From Ralstonia pickettii (GTDB taxonomy: Bacteria; Pseudomonadota; Gammaproteobacteria; Burkholderiales; Burkholderiaceae): a stretch of DNA of 64,000 nucleotides. Location of the stretch: NCBI RefSeq assembly GCF_001699815.1, contig NZ_MCGB01000061.1, forward strand, positions 1 to 64,000, in the 5' to 3' direction. How positions within the stretch are numbered: position 1 is the first letter of the stretch; every line of letters begins with the position of its first letter. Under the pieces are notes generated by a model. That model was not told where the DNA came from. It was given only the letters and a program-made list of their open reading frames with translations, and did not search any database. This document shows, in pieces, positions 39,212 through 48,713 of the stretch. The position numbers and the translations under genes are program-made.

Positions 39212-40765
39212 TTGAATCTCCTCAAAACACTCGCCACGATCAGCGGCCTGACGATGCTCTCGCGCATCACGGGGCTCATTCGCGAGACGCTGATCGCCCG
39301 CGCTTTCGGCGCCTCGGTTTACACCGACGCCTTCAACGTCGCCTTCCGTATCCCCAACCTGCTGCGCCGGTTGTCCGCCGAGGGCGCGTTCTCGCAAGCG
39401 TTCGTGCCGATCCTGGGTGAATTCAAGAACCGCCAGGGCGAAGCTGAAACACGCGCGCTGGTCGACTCCGTGGCTACGGTGATGACGTGGTTCCTGGTGA
39501 TCATCTCGGCGTTGGGCGTGATTGGCGCGCCGTTGATCGTCACCGCGGTCGCCACCGGCTTCAAGGAGCACGAGAGCCAGGCGTACATCTCGGCGATCTT
39601 CATGACGCGCGTGATGTTTCCGTACATCGGGCTGGTGTCGTTGGTCGCGCTGGCGTCGGGCATTCTGAATACGTGGCGGCAGTTCGCGGTGCCGGCGTTC
39701 ACGCCGGTGCTGCTGAACCTGTCGTTCATCGTGGCAGCGGTGTTTGTGGCGCCGTACCTTGATACCCCTATCTACGCACAAGCCTATGCGGTGATGGTGG
39801 GCGGCGTCCTGCAGCTGGCCATCCAGATTCCATCATTGCGCCGCGTGGGCATGCTGCCGCGCGTGTCATTCAATGTGCGACAAGCGTGGCACCACCCGGG
39901 CGTGCGGCGCGTGCTCAAGCAGATGCTGCCGGCCACGCTATCGGTGTCCGTCGCGCAGATCAGCCTGATCATCAACACCAACATTGCGTCGCGCCTGCCG
40001 ACGGGCAGCGTGTCGTGGCTGAACTACGCAGACCGGCTGATGGAATTCCCGACCGCGCTGCTGGGCGTGGCGCTCGGGACGATCCTGCTGCCCAGCCTGT
40101 CGAAGGCCAGCGCGGAGAACAACCGTGAAGAGTACTCATCGCTGCTCGACTGGGGCCTGCGGCTGACCGTGCTACTGGCGGTGCCGTCTGCGGTGGGCCT
40201 GTTCGTATTTGGCGCGCCGCTCACGGCCACGCTGTTCCACTACGGCAAATTCACCGGCGTGGACGTCGAGATGACACGCCAAGCGCTGACGTCTTACGGC
40301 GTGGGACTGATCGGGCTGATCGTCATCAAGATCCTGGCGCCCGGCTTCTATGCGCGGCAGGACATTCGCACGCCGGTGAAGATTGCGCTGGTGGTGCTGG
40401 TGGCGACGCAGTTGTCCAACTATGTCTTCGTGCCGATTTTCGGGCACGCCGGGCTGGCGCTCTCGATCAGCTTTGGCGCGACCATCAATGCGGCGCTGCT
40501 GTTCTTCGGTCTGCGCCGGCGCGGTTATTACCATCCCCTGCCGGGCTGGGGGCTGTTCATCGCGCAAGTGATGTCGGCCGTATTGCTGCTGGCCGGGGCG
40601 CTGCTGTGGCTTGCCCACAATTTCGATTGGGTGGGACTGGGCGCCAAGCCGCTTGTGCGCATCGCGCTGCTCGGGGCAAGCCTGGTCCTGTGCGCGGTGG
40701 TCTATTTCGGTACACTGTGGCTCACCGGATTGAAGTTCTCCACGTTCCGAAAAAAGGCCATCTGA
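39212..40765 (+). CDS. murJ: Lipid II flippase MurJ
   Basis: A 517-residue inner-membrane protein of the MVF/MOP superfamily with about 14 transmembrane helices, exporting lipid II for peptidoglycan synthesis. Family hallmarks are LLKTLATISGLTMLSRITGLIRE, the functional Arg region AFNVAFRIPNLLRRLSAEGAFSQ and PILGEFKN. A TTG at 39212 (NLLKTLATISG context) was preferred because homologues begin there; a GTG at 39173 in the same frame would add 13 residues. The stop overlaps the ATG of the next gene (TGATG). Confidence 0.93.
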   Translation: MNLLKTLATISGLTMLSRITGLIRETLIARAFGASVYTDAFNVAFRIPNLLRRLSAEGAFSQAFVPILGEFKNRQGEAETRALVDSVATVMTWFLVIISALGVIGAPLIVTAVATGFKEHESQAYISAIFMTRVMFPYIGLVSLVALASGILNTWRQFAVPAFTPVLLNLSFIVAAVFVAPYLDTPIYAQAYAVMVGGVLQLAIQIPSLRRVGMLPRVSFNVRQAWHHPGVRRVLKQMLPATLSVSVAQISLIINTNIASRLPTGSVSWLNYADRLMEFPTALLGVALGTILLPSLSKASAENNREEYSSLLDWGLRLTVLLAVPSAVGLFVFGAPLTATLFHYGKFTGVDVEMTRQALTSYGVGLIGLIVIKILAPGFYARQDIRTPVKIALVVLVATQLSNYVFVPIFGHAGLALSISFGATINAALLFFGLRRRGYYHPLPGWGLFIAQVMSAVLLLAGALLWLAHNFDWVGLGAKPLVRIALLGASLVLCAVVYFGTLWLTGLKFSTFRKKAI

Positions 40766-41610
40766 TGACCACTAAAGTCCTCGATTATTTTTCGGCCCTG
40801 GTCGCGGACGACGACAGCATCCCCCTCACAGAAACCGCCCTGTCGATTGCGCAGGACGCGTATCCGGATCTGGACCTGCAAGCCGAGCTGGCTGCCATTG
40901 ACGTGCTCGTCGCGCGGATCAAAAACCGCATCGCCGAGGGCACGCCCGCCATCCAGCGCCTGCGCCTGCTCAATCAGTTCTTCTATCGCGAGTTGGGCTT
41001 CGGCCCCAATGCAAACGATTACTACGACCCCGAGAACTCTTATCTGAATGCGGTGCTGCAGAGCCGGCGCGGCATTCCGATCTCATTGGCCGTGCTGCTG
41101 ATGGAAATCGGCCAGCAGATCGGCCTGCCGCTCAAGGGCGTGTCTTTCCCCAACCACTTCCTGGTGCGCATGAGCATTCCTGCGGGCGAGGTCGTGCTTG
41201 ATCCGCTGACGGGGCAGACACTGTCGAAGGAAGAGTTGCAGGACATGCTCGACCCGTACCTGGAAAAGGAAGGCATCGAAGACCCGAACACGGTGCCGCT
41301 CGGGGTGTTCCTGCAAGTGGCCACGCATCGCGAGATCATCGCGCGCATGCTGCGCAACCTGAAGGCGATCTACCTGCAGGAATCGCGCTGGCAACGCCTG
41401 CTGGCGGTGCAGCAGCGGCTGGTGATCCTGCTGCCCGATTCCATCGAGGAAGTGCGCGACCGGGGGTTGGCCTACGCCAATCTGGAGTGCTTCCGGCCCG
41501 CGCTGGAAGATCTGGAAGCCTATGTGGACGCCCGGCCCGATGCAGCCGACACGGCCAAGCTCAAGGAGCGCATGCCAACACTGCGCGCCATGAGCAAGAA
41601 CCTGAACTGA
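40765..41610 (+). CDS. SirB1 family protein (transglutaminase-like with TPR)
   Basis: A 281-residue protein with a transglutaminase-like N-terminal domain (LNQFFYRELGFGPNANDYYD; SRRGIPISLAVLLMEIGQQIG; FPNHFLVRM) and C-terminal TPR-like helices (LAYANLECFRPALEDLEAYVD). The usual catalytic Cys of transglutaminases is not evident in the SYLNAVLQSRRGIPISL stretch, so it may be a non-catalytic scaffold. The physiological role is unknown. It is translationally coupled to murJ. Confidence 0.87.
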   Translation: MTTKVLDYFSALVADDDSIPLTETALSIAQDAYPDLDLQAELAAIDVLVARIKNRIAEGTPAIQRLRLLNQFFYRELGFGPNANDYYDPENSYLNAVLQSRRGIPISLAVLLMEIGQQIGLPLKGVSFPNHFLVRMSIPAGEVVLDPLTGQTLSKEELQDMLDPYLEKEGIEDPNTVPLGVFLQVATHREIIARMLRNLKAIYLQESRWQRLLAVQQRLVILLPDSIEEVRDRGLAYANLECFRPALEDLEAYVDARPDAADTAKLKERMPTLRAMSKNLN

Positions 41611-41613
41611 CGC

Positions 41614-42273
41614 TTACTTCTGCGCGACGGCGCCGCGACGGCGTTTGAGCAACTTCCACAGCCCGCCGAGCATTAGCGGCACAATCGCCGCGCCCAGGCC
41701 AATCAGCACGATCGTGTTCAGGTGATCGCGAATCACGGGCACATTGCCGAACGCCTCGCCCGACAGCACAAGGATCGCCACCCACAGCACCGCGCCGATC
41801 ATGTTGAAGAGCTGGAACTTCGCGAACGTCATCTTCGACACGCCCGCCACAAACGGCGCGAACGTCCGCACCACCGGGATGAAGCGCGCCATCACGAGCG
41901 TCTTGCCGCCGTGGCGTTCGTAAAAGGTGTGGGTCCTGAGCAGCGCTTGGTGATCAAGGAAGCGGATGTGACCGTCGAATACCTTGGGGCCGATCCAGGA
42001 GCCGACGAAATAGTTGACCGTGTTGCCCGTCGTCGCGGCAATCACCAGCAGCACGATGAGCAGCCAGGCGTCCATCTGGCCGGTGGCGCACATGGCGCCG
42101 GCAATGAACAGCAGGGTGTCGCCCGGCAGAAAAGGCAGCACCACGAGCCCGGTTTCGGCAAACACGATGGCGAACAGCAGCACGTAGACCCACGCGCCGT
42201 ATTGCTGAATCAGCAAGCCCAACGACTTGTCGACATGCAGCACGATGTCGACCAATTGCATCACGATATCCAA
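41614..42273 (-). CDS. DedA family membrane protein
   Basis: A 219-residue inner-membrane protein of the DedA/VTT family, involved in membrane homeostasis and recently linked to undecaprenyl-phosphate or lipid translocation. Typical blocks are FAETGLVVLPFLPGDTLLF, then GNTVNYFVGSWIG and the Arg-containing GGKTLVMARFIPVVRTFAPFVAG. Several membrane helices are present. It is convergent with the sirB1-like gene and divergent from mutL. Confidence 0.9.
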   Translation of the reverse strand: MDIVMQLVDIVLHVDKSLGLLIQQYGAWVYVLLFAIVFAETGLVVLPFLPGDTLLFIAGAMCATGQMDAWLLIVLLVIAATTGNTVNYFVGSWIGPKVFDGHIRFLDHQALLRTHTFYERHGGKTLVMARFIPVVRTFAPFVAGVSKMTFAKFQLFNMIGAVLWVAILVLSGEAFGNVPVIRDHLNTIVLIGLGAAIVPLMLGGLWKLLKRRRGAVAQK

Positions 42274-42374
42274 ACCATCCCCCTGAACGAGCGGGAAATG
42301 ATACCGGATGTGACTTAGATTTCCCCTAGCCGTTGGCGAGGCTTGCGTCGGTGCGCCGCACAGGGCGTGACATC

Positions 42375-42380
42375 TATAAT
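42375..42380 (+). promoter_or_regulatory. mutL: -10 element for mutL
   Basis: A consensus TATAAT ends six bases before the mutL ATG, so if used the mutL transcript would be leaderless or nearly so. Confidence 0.4.
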
Positions 42381-42386
42381 GCCGCG

Positions 42387-44294
42387 ATGACTTCCGCCTC
42401 GACTTCCCGCCGCCCCATCCGCCCGCTTCCCGACCAGTTGATCAGCCAGATCGCTGCCGGCGAGGTGGTCGAACGGCCAGCGTCCGTGGTCAAGGAACTG
42501 CTGGAAAACGCACTGGATGCCGGTGCCACGCAGCTCCAGATCAAGCTGGAGGAAGGCGGCGTGCGGCGCATTGCCATCACGGACAACGGTGGCGGCATTC
42601 CGGCTGACGAACTGCCTGTCGCGCTGATGCGGCATGCGACCAGCAAGATCGGCTCGCTGGAAGAGCTGGAATCGGTGGCCACGCTGGGGTTTCGGGGCGA
42701 GGCGCTGGCCTCGATTGCCTCGGTGGCGGAGTTGACGCTCACGTCGCGCACCGCCCATGACGCCCACGCCACGCAGATCATTGCGCAGACCGGGCGCGCG
42801 CAGCCGGCGTCCGGCGGCGTCGGCACCACCGTCGATGTGCAGCATCTGTACTTCAACACGCCGGCGCGCCGCAAATTCCTGAAGACCGAGCAGACCGAGT
42901 TGGGCCATTGCATGGAAGTGATCCGCCGCACCGCGCTGGCGCGGCCCGACGTGGCCATCTCCGTGCATCACAACGGCAAGCCGCTGGAGCATTGGAACGC
43001 CACGCAGGCGGATTCGCGCTCGGCGGCCGTGCTCGGCACCGAATTCGCCCGCGCACGCCTGCCTTTCGAGGAATCGGCCGGCGAACTGCGTCTGTTCGGC
43101 TTTGCCGGCCTGCCGACCGCCTCGCGCGGCCGGGCTGATCATCAGTTCTTCTACGTCAACGGCCGTTTCGTGCGCGATCGCCTGCTCACCCACGCCGTGC
43201 GCAGCGCCTACGAAGACGTGCTCCACGGCGACCGCTTCCCCGCCTACGTGCTGTGCCTGGAGCTGCCGCCCGAAGCGGTGGACGTGAACGTGCATCCGTC
43301 CAAGATCGAGGTGCGCTTCCGCGACAGCCGCGCGGTGCACCAGTTCGTCTATCACGCGGTGCAACGCGCACTGTCCCGCCACGCCGGCGAACAGGGCGAC
43401 AGCCTGCGCACCGACATCGCCGAAGCGCCTGAGGGTGCTGGGGTCGCGACGGCACCCTCGCCGGCCGACAACACCACGCGCTGGATCAACCAAATGGCCG
43501 CGCGGCAGACGTCGCTCGGCATTGCGCAACCGCGTGCAGAATATCTGTCCATGATGCGCGGCGATAGCGCGCCCATGCCGCCGACCCGCCCTGCCTGGAT
43601 GGCCGATGTGCCGAGCGCCGCGACATTGTTCGATGGCGGCGCCGCAACCGCGCAATCGCCTGCCGCCGTTGCAGAGCCGGCCGCAGCTCAACAGGCTGAT
43701 GAGGACGATGCCCACCCGCTCGGCTTTGCCGTCGCCCAGTTGCACGGCATCTACGTGCTGGCGCAGAACACGCGCGGCATGGTGCTCGTCGACATGCACG
43801 CCGCGCACGAGCGCATCCTGTACGAGCAACTCAAGACCGCGCTCGAAACCAAGCGCGTCGAGGTGCAACCGCTCCTCATTCCGGTCACGTTTGCCGCGAA
43901 CCCGGTGGAGATCGGCACCGCAGAGGAATTCCGCGACACGCTCACGCTGCTCGGCTTTGACATCTCCGCCGTGTCGCCGACCACGCTGGCGGTGCGATCG
44001 GTGCCGACGCTGCTGCAGAAGGCCGATGCGCAAGCGCTCGCCCGCGACGTGCTGCGCGATCTGCACGCCTACGGCGGCTCGCGCGTGCTGGCCGAACGCC
44101 AGAATGAACTGCTTGCCACGCTGGCGTGCCACTCCGCCGTGCGCGCCAACCGCCGCCTGAACCTGGACGAGATGAACGCACTGCTGCGCCAGATGGAAGC
44201 GACAGAACGCGCCGACCAATGCAACCACGGTCGCCCGACGTGGATCCAGCTCACCGTGGCTGACCTGGATCGTCTCTTCCTGCGTGGCCAGTAA
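42387..44294 (+). CDS. mutL: DNA mismatch repair protein MutL
   Basis: A 635-residue GHKL ATPase that links MutS mismatch recognition to downstream repair. N-terminal ATPase motifs: [26 protein letters not shown], then DNGGGI and [12 protein letters not shown]. After a Pro/Ala-rich linker (about residues 350-440) comes the C-terminal dimerisation domain ([15 protein letters not shown]). It lacks an evident DQHAxxERxxYE-type endonuclease metal motif, although the related [12 protein letters not shown] is present. It is co-directional with miaA after 5 bases. Confidence 0.95.
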   Translation: MTSASTSRRPIRPLPDQLISQIAAGEVVERPASVVKELLENALDAGATQLQIKLEEGGVRRIAITDNGGGIPADELPVALMRHATSKIGSLEELESVATLGFRGEALASIASVAELTLTSRTAHDAHATQIIAQTGRAQPASGGVGTTVDVQHLYFNTPARRKFLKTEQTELGHCMEVIRRTALARPDVAISVHHNGKPLEHWNATQADSRSAAVLGTEFARARLPFEESAGELRLFGFAGLPTASRGRADHQFFYVNGRFVRDRLLTHAVRSAYEDVLHGDRFPAYVLCLELPPEAVDVNVHPSKIEVRFRDSRAVHQFVYHAVQRALSRHAGEQGDSLRTDIAEAPEGAGVATAPSPADNTTRWINQMAARQTSLGIAQPRAEYLSMMRGDSAPMPPTRPAWMADVPSAATLFDGGAATAQSPAAVAEPAAAQQADEDDAHPLGFAVAQLHGIYVLAQNTRGMVLVDMHAAHERILYEQLKTALETKRVEVQPLLIPVTFAANPVEIGTAEEFRDTLTLLGFDISAVSPTTLAVRSVPTLLQKADAQALARDVLRDLHAYGGSRVLAERQNELLATLACHSAVRANRRLNLDEMNALLRQMEATERADQCNHGRPTWIQLTVADLDRLFLRGQ

Positions 44295-44299
44295 TTCCG

Positions 44300-45277
44300 A
44301 TGATTGCGTCTGCTGCAAGCGCCCCGCGCGCGATTTGCCTGCTCGGGCCGACGGCGTCCGGCAAGACCGCCGCCGCATTGAAGCTGGCCGAGCGCTGGCC
44401 GGTCGAGATCATCAGCATGGATTCCGCGCTGGTGTATCGCGGCATGGACATCGGCACCGCCAAGCCCAGCGCCGAAGAACAAGCCATCGCGCCGCATCAC
44501 CTGATCGACATCATTGATCCGCTCGATGCCTACTCCGCCGCGCAGTTTGCCAATGATGCGAACGCGCTGATCGATGCCATCCGCGCACGCGGCAAGCTGC
44601 CGCTGATCGTCGGCGGCACGATGCTGTATTACAAGGCGCTCACGCAAGGGCTCTCCGATTTGCCCGGCGCCGACCCTGCCATCCGCGCGGAGATCGATGC
44701 CGAAGCGGCACGCGATGGCTGGCCCGCGCTACACGCGAAACTCGCACTGGTCGACCCGGTGACGGCCGCGCGATTGCACACAACCGACGCGCAGCGCATC
44801 CAGCGCGCGCTGGAGCTGTATCGTCTGACCGGTCAGCCGATGTCCGCCCTGCTCGCACGCGAGGTCGGCGCGAATGCGTTCCAGCAGCACGATGCGGCTG
44901 CGCCGTATCTGACGATCGCGCTGGAACCGTCCGACCGCCTCGTGCTGCACGCGCGCATCGCACAGCGCTTCGATGCGATGCTCGCCGGCGGCCTGCTCGA
45001 CGAAGTGGAGGGCTTGCGCCGCCGCGGCGATCTTTCGCCCACGCTGCCGTCCATCCGTTGCGTCGGTTACCGCCAGGCATGGGCTTACCTGGAAGGCGAA
45101 ATCGACATGGCTGCCCTGCGCGAACAAGGCATCGCCGCAACCCGCCAGCTCTGCAAGCGCCAGATCACCTGGCTGCGCAGCACGCCGGAGCGGCACGTGG
45201 TCGATTGCCTCGCGCCCGATTACGTCGACCAGGTCGCGCGCCTGGTCCAAACCTCACTGGAATCGCAATCCCAATGA
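44300..45277 (+). CDS. miaA: tRNA dimethylallyltransferase
   Basis: A 325-residue enzyme that adds a dimethylallyl group to A37 of tRNAs reading UNN codons. The P-loop [14 protein letters not shown], the catalytic Asp/substrate block [19 protein letters not shown] and HHLIDIIDP are present, with [11 protein letters not shown] and [15 protein letters not shown] later. It lies in the common mutL-miaA order and overlaps the next gene by 4 bases (ATGA). Confidence 0.95.
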   Translation: MIASAASAPRAICLLGPTASGKTAAALKLAERWPVEIISMDSALVYRGMDIGTAKPSAEEQAIAPHHLIDIIDPLDAYSAAQFANDANALIDAIRARGKLPLIVGGTMLYYKALTQGLSDLPGADPAIRAEIDAEAARDGWPALHAKLALVDPVTAARLHTTDAQRIQRALELYRLTGQPMSALLAREVGANAFQQHDAAAPYLTIALEPSDRLVLHARIAQRFDAMLAGGLLDEVEGLRRRGDLSPTLPSIRCVGYRQAWAYLEGEIDMAALREQGIAATRQLCKRQITWLRSTPERHVVDCLAPDYVDQVARLVQTSLESQSQ

Positions 45278-45804
45278 CCGCCGCCACCACTGCGACTCGC
45301 TTCACGCTGCGCCCCGCCACCCCCGATGACTGCACCTCGCTCGTTCGCCTGATCTCTGCGCTGGCCGAATACGAAAAGCTCACGCACCTGGTGCAGACCA
45401 CGCCCGAAGCGCTGGCGACGATGTTGTTCGGGCCGCGCCCGTACTGTGAGGCGGTGCTGGCAGAAGTCGACGGCCGGGCCGTGGGCTTTGCGCTGTTCTT
45501 CCACAACTTCTCGACCTTCCTGTGCAAGCCGGGCCTGTATCTGGAAGACCTGTTCGTGGAGCCCGAATACCGCGGCCTGGGCATCGGCAAGGCACTCCTG
45601 ATCCACCTGGCGCGCCTGGCGCAGGAGCGGGACTGCGGCCGCTTCGAATGGAGCGTGCTCGACTGGAACGCGCCGTCCATCGCCTTCTACGAAGCCATGG
45701 GCGCCGATGTGCTGCCGGAGTGGCGCATCTGCCGCGCCACCGGTGATGCACTCACCAAGCTGGCCGCCACCGCCATGCCCGCCAGCCTGGCCGCACACGC
45801 CTGA
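45274..45804 (+). CDS. GNAT family N-acetyltransferase (diamine acetyltransferase-like)
   Basis: A 176-residue acetyltransferase with the pattern of spermidine/spermine-type enzymes: [24 protein letters not shown] at the start, [25 protein letters not shown] in the middle and the CoA-binding [16 protein letters not shown]. Then come [19 protein letters not shown]. The likely acceptor is a primary amine. It is coupled to miaA. The putative Ada operator for the next genes begins within its stop codon. Confidence 0.87.
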   Translation: MTAATTATRFTLRPATPDDCTSLVRLISALAEYEKLTHLVQTTPEALATMLFGPRPYCEAVLAEVDGRAVGFALFFHNFSTFLCKPGLYLEDLFVEPEYRGLGIGKALLIHLARLAQERDCGRFEWSVLDWNAPSIAFYEAMGADVLPEWRICRATGDALTKLAATAMPASLAAHA

Positions 45805-45827
45805 ATTCGACCGCAAGCTCCGGAGTG
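45803..45827 (+). promoter_or_regulatory. Putative Ada box, copy 1 (upstream of oxygenase-alkB-alkA)
   Basis: A 15-base block GAATTCGACCGCAAG, two variable bases, then CCGGAGTG. The same element, identical at 22 of 25 positions, lies at 59,033-59,057 in front of ada. It ends 57 bases before the start codon here and 55 bases before it there. Sharing between two alkylation-repair loci points to the Ada regulator as the binder; that is inference. Confidence 0.65.
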
Positions 45828-45884
45828 CCACGCGCACTCCCGTGAGCGTACGCTTGGCGTATCGAATCTCCGAAAGGAGCGCAT

Positions 45885-46625
45885 ATGCCGCTTTCCACGG
45901 CCGCCGCGCATGTCAGCGCGGGGCACCGTCCCGATCTAGAAGGCGTCGACTGGCGCGCCGTTGAAGACGCGCTCAACGATGTCGGCAGCGCCGTATTGCC
46001 GAGCCTGCTGGACAACGATGCCTGCGACGCCCTGACCGCGCTGTACCCGCAGGACCGCCTATACCGCTCGCGCGTGGTGATGGAGCGCCATGGCTTCGGG
46101 CGCGGCGAATACCAGTATTTCGCGTATCCGCTGCCAGATCTGATTGCACAGCTGCGCACGTCGCTTTATCCGCCGCTGGCGACCATCGCCAATCGCTGGA
46201 ACGAAGCTATGGATATCGACGTGCGCTATCCAGCCAAACACGCCGATTTCCTGCGCCGCTGCCACGAAGCCGGCCAGTTGCGCCCGACGCCGCTGCTCCT
46301 GCGATACGGCCCCGGTGACTACAACTGCCTGCATCAGGATCTCTATGGCGAGCACGTCTTCCCGCTGCAGGTGGCCATCCTGCTGTCGGAACCCGGCGTC
46401 GATTTCACCGGCGGCGAATTCGTCATGACGGAGCAGCGCCCGCGGATGCAGTCGCGGCCCGAAGTGGTGCCGCTGCGCAAAGGCGATGCAGTGGTCTTTG
46501 CGGTGCACCATCGGCCCGTACAAGGCACGCGCGGTACGTATCGCGTGAACATGCGCCACGGTGTGAGCCGCCTGCGCTCGGGTCAGCGGCATACTGCAGG
46601 CATCATCTTCCACGACGCTCTGTAG
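45885..46625 (+). CDS. 2OG-Fe(II) oxygenase associated with the alkylation response
   Basis: A 246-residue protein with a prolyl-4-hydroxylase-like dioxygenase fold. The iron/2-oxoglutarate motif is His150-x-Asp152 (NCLHQDLYGEHVFPLQ), with the distal His in the VFAVHHRPVQG or NMRHGVSR segment and Arg nearby. Members are frequently encoded beside ada/alkB and are suspected to act in alkylation or nucleic-acid repair, but no substrate is established. The start has AAAGGAG about 8 bases upstream. It is the first gene of a three-gene unit with alkB and alkA. Confidence 0.82.
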   Translation: MPLSTAAAHVSAGHRPDLEGVDWRAVEDALNDVGSAVLPSLLDNDACDALTALYPQDRLYRSRVVMERHGFGRGEYQYFAYPLPDLIAQLRTSLYPPLATIANRWNEAMDIDVRYPAKHADFLRRCHEAGQLRPTPLLLRYGPGDYNCLHQDLYGEHVFPLQVAILLSEPGVDFTGGEFVMTEQRPRMQSRPEVVPLRKGDAVVFAVHHRPVQGTRGTYRVNMRHGVSRLRSGQRHTAGIIFHDAL

Positions 46626-46635
46626 CCTGCTCACC

Positions 46636-47292
46636 ATGACCACCGGCGATCTGTTTGGCGACCACCCACCCGCTGACGACACACGCATTGCGCTCGGCGA
46701 AGCGGCGTTTGTGCTGCGCGGCTTTGCGCTGTCGGAAGCGCCGGCCCTGATCGCGGCGGTGGATGCCATCGCGCAGCAGGCCGCGTTTCGGCACATGGTC
46801 ACGCCGGGCGGCTTTGAGATGTCAGTCGCGCTCACCAACAGCGGCGCGCTGGGCTGGACATCAGACCGCCGCGGCTACCGCTATGCCACGCACGACCCGC
46901 TCACGGAAGCCGCGTGGCCGCCGCTGCCCGATGTGTTCCTGCGTTTAGCGCACAGCGCGGCCGCCGAAGCAGGCTTCCACGGCTTCACGCCAGACGCCTG
47001 CCTCATCAACCGCTATGTGCCGGGCGCGCGCATGTCGCTGCATCAGGACAAAGACGAGCAGGACTACGGCGCGCCGATCGTCTCAGTGTCACTCGGAATG
47101 CCGGCGGTCTTTCTGTTTGGCGGACATCGCCGCGCCGACAGACCGCAACGCATTCCCCTGTTTCACGGTGATGTCGTCGTCTGGGGTGGCCCGGATCGCC
47201 TGCGCTATCACGGGATTGCACCGCTCAAGGACCACCCGCACGCAATGCTGGGCAGCCAGCGCATCAACCTCACGTTCCGCAAGGCCGGCTGA
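46636..47292 (+). CDS. alkB: DNA oxidative demethylase AlkB
   Basis: A 218-residue 2-oxoglutarate/Fe(II) dioxygenase that repairs 1-methyladenine and 3-methylcytosine by oxidative demethylation. Iron ligands are His136, Asp138 (SLHQDKDEQD) and His192 (RYHGIAP). The 2-oxoglutarate-binding Arg209 and Arg215 are in SQRINLTFRKAG. The substrate-recognition WTSDRRGYRYA loop is present. It lies 10 bases after the oxygenase gene and 15 bases before the glycosylase gene. Confidence 0.95.
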   Translation: MTTGDLFGDHPPADDTRIALGEAAFVLRGFALSEAPALIAAVDAIAQQAAFRHMVTPGGFEMSVALTNSGALGWTSDRRGYRYATHDPLTEAAWPPLPDVFLRLAHSAAAEAGFHGFTPDACLINRYVPGARMSLHQDKDEQDYGAPIVSVSLGMPAVFLFGGHRRADRPQRIPLFHGDVVVWGGPDRLRYHGIAPLKDHPHAMLGSQRINLTFRKAG

Positions 47293-47307
47293 CCGGCAAA
47301 TCAGCGC

Positions 47308-47958
47308 ATGACTATCGCCGCAGATCTGTCCGAAAGCGCCTACCGGCAAGCCGCAACCTTCCTGGCCACGCTGGACGAAGACTGGGCACGCCATATTTCC
47401 GCCACCGGCCCCTGCCGCCACACCGCCAAGCCAGCGCGCGAACCTTATGAAGCACTGATCCGCGCGATCGCCTATCAGCAACTGCACGCCAAAGCCGGTG
47501 ACGCCATCCTCGGACGTTTCCTTGCGCTGTATCCGGCAGCCGCTTTTCCCGCACCGCAACAGGTGCTCGCCACAGAGGAGGCGACGCTGCGCGCCTGCGG
47601 TTTCTCTGCGATCAAACTGGCGACCATTCGCGGCATTGCACAAGCCGCGCTCGACGGCATCGTGCCTACGCGTGAGCAAGCGCTCGCCATGCCGGATGAA
47701 GCCCTCATCGAGCGGCTGGTGACACTGCGCGGGGTTGGCCGGTGGACGGTCGAAATGCTGCTGATCTACACGCTGGAGCGCTCGGACATCTTGCCCGCAG
47801 ACGACTTCGGCGTGCGCGATGGCTACCGACGTTTGAAGCGGCTCGATGCCACGCCCACACGCAAGCAGATGGAGACGATTAGTCTTGCGTGGAGCCCGTA
47901 TCGAACCGTCGCGGCCTGGTACTTATGGCGCGTGCCCGTCAATGTTTCAGGCTCGTGA
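47308..47958 (+). CDS. alkA: DNA-3-methyladenine glycosylase, AlkA-like
   Basis: A 216-residue helix-hairpin-helix glycosylase that excises alkylated bases such as 3-methyladenine. The HhH-GPD signature LVTLRGVGRWTVEMLLIYTL is followed by the catalytic Asp region LPADDFGVRDGYRR. It corresponds to the short form lacking the N-terminal beta domain of E. coli AlkA. It completes an apparently Ada-controlled unit with alkB. Confidence 0.9.
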   Translation: MTIAADLSESAYRQAATFLATLDEDWARHISATGPCRHTAKPAREPYEALIRAIAYQQLHAKAGDAILGRFLALYPAAAFPAPQQVLATEEATLRACGFSAIKLATIRGIAQAALDGIVPTREQALAMPDEALIERLVTLRGVGRWTVEMLLIYTLERSDILPADDFGVRDGYRRLKRLDATPTRKQMETISLAWSPYRTVAAWYLWRVPVNVSGS

Positions 47959-47970
47959 ATCCGGCAAATC

Positions 47971-48016
47971 TTGCGCTAGATCACGCCACGACGACATATT
48001 GCTTGCGCGATATATG
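47971..48016 (+). promoter_or_regulatory. Possible FNR-type promoter for the nap operon
   Basis: TTGCGCTAGATCAC (47971-47984) matches the FNR consensus TTGAT-N4-ATCAA at 7 of 10 positions. A -10-like GATATA/TATATG lies at 48009-48016, which would place the site centre near -43, close to the usual -41.5 activating position. The match is imperfect, so this is a suggestion only. Confidence 0.35.
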
Positions 48017-48115
48017 TCACGCCGGGATCATGCAAAAACCTTGAATTCCCGTGCGACGTTCACTTTACTGGAAAACGTTCGCGCCATTAGCGCCGCCCTC
48101 ATTGGTCGAGTCATC

Positions 48116-48280
48116 GTGGAACAGCCCCAAAACGTCGACGCGCGACGTAAATCCGAAGAGCTGCGGAGCTTTCTGTTTCTGACGGCCGTCATGGTGCCGG
48201 TTCTTTCCGTCATTATCGTGGCCGGCTATGGCTTTATCGTCTGGGCAACCCAATTGCTGAGCGGTCCGCCAACGCATTGA
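48116..48280 (+). CDS. napE: Periplasmic nitrate reductase accessory protein NapE
   Basis: A 54-residue single-pass membrane protein: a charged N-terminus (MEQPQNVDARRKSEELRSF) then one helix with the NapE-like VPVLSVIIVAGYGFIVW and a short GPP tail. The GTG at 48116 was chosen because it gives the expected size; an ATG at 48014 in the same frame would add an atypical extension. The role is not established. It is the first gene of napEDABC. Confidence 0.85.
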   Translation: MEQPQNVDARRKSEELRSFLFLTAVMVPVLSVIIVAGYGFIVWATQLLSGPPTH

Positions 48281-48368
48281 AATACGCCCCCGGGGGTCCG
48301 AGGGCGAGTCGGGTTGTATGTTCGCGCAGCACTGATTAGAAAAAGGCGTTCATCGCCAAAACAGGGTC

Positions 48369-48713
48369 ATGCGAAACACAAGAAAAATAGATATCCCCGT
48401 TCGGCCGGCGCCGCTCGATGACGACGAGTGGCATATCGCCGGCGTTCTGGTCCAGACGCGGCCAACCCATATTGCACGGGTGAGCGAATCCATCGAAAGC
48501 ATCGCCGGCAGCGAAATCCATGCAGCCAGCGATAACGGCAAGCTCGTAGTCACGCTTGAGGCGCCCAGTTCGCGCGCCATCGCAGCTCACCTGACGTTCA
48601 TTCAGCAGATCGACGGTGTGCTGAACACCGCCCTGATCTACCAGCACAACGAAATGGCCGACGCCATGAATGAGGAAATGGACGATGAAAGTCTCTCGCC
48701 GCGCGTTCATTAA
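48369..48713 (+). CDS. napD: NapA maturation chaperone NapD
   Basis: A 114-residue cytoplasmic chaperone that binds the twin-arginine signal of NapA and prevents premature export. Typical segments are [42 protein letters not shown] and [22 protein letters not shown]. The C-terminal end overlaps the napA start by 29 bases in another frame, consistent with tight coupling to its client. Confidence 0.93.
   Translation: MRNTRKIDIPVRPAPLDDDEWHIAGVLVQTRPTHIARVSESIESIAGSEIHAASDNGKLVVTLEAPSSRAIAAHLTFIQQIDGVLNTALIYQHNEMADAMNEEMDDESLSPRVH

Noticed and set aside
42315-44378. A 687-codon open frame opposite mutL
   Set aside because: It mirrors mutL in a very GC-rich gene, has no family features, and its composition (many Arg, His, Gln) is that of an antisense shadow.
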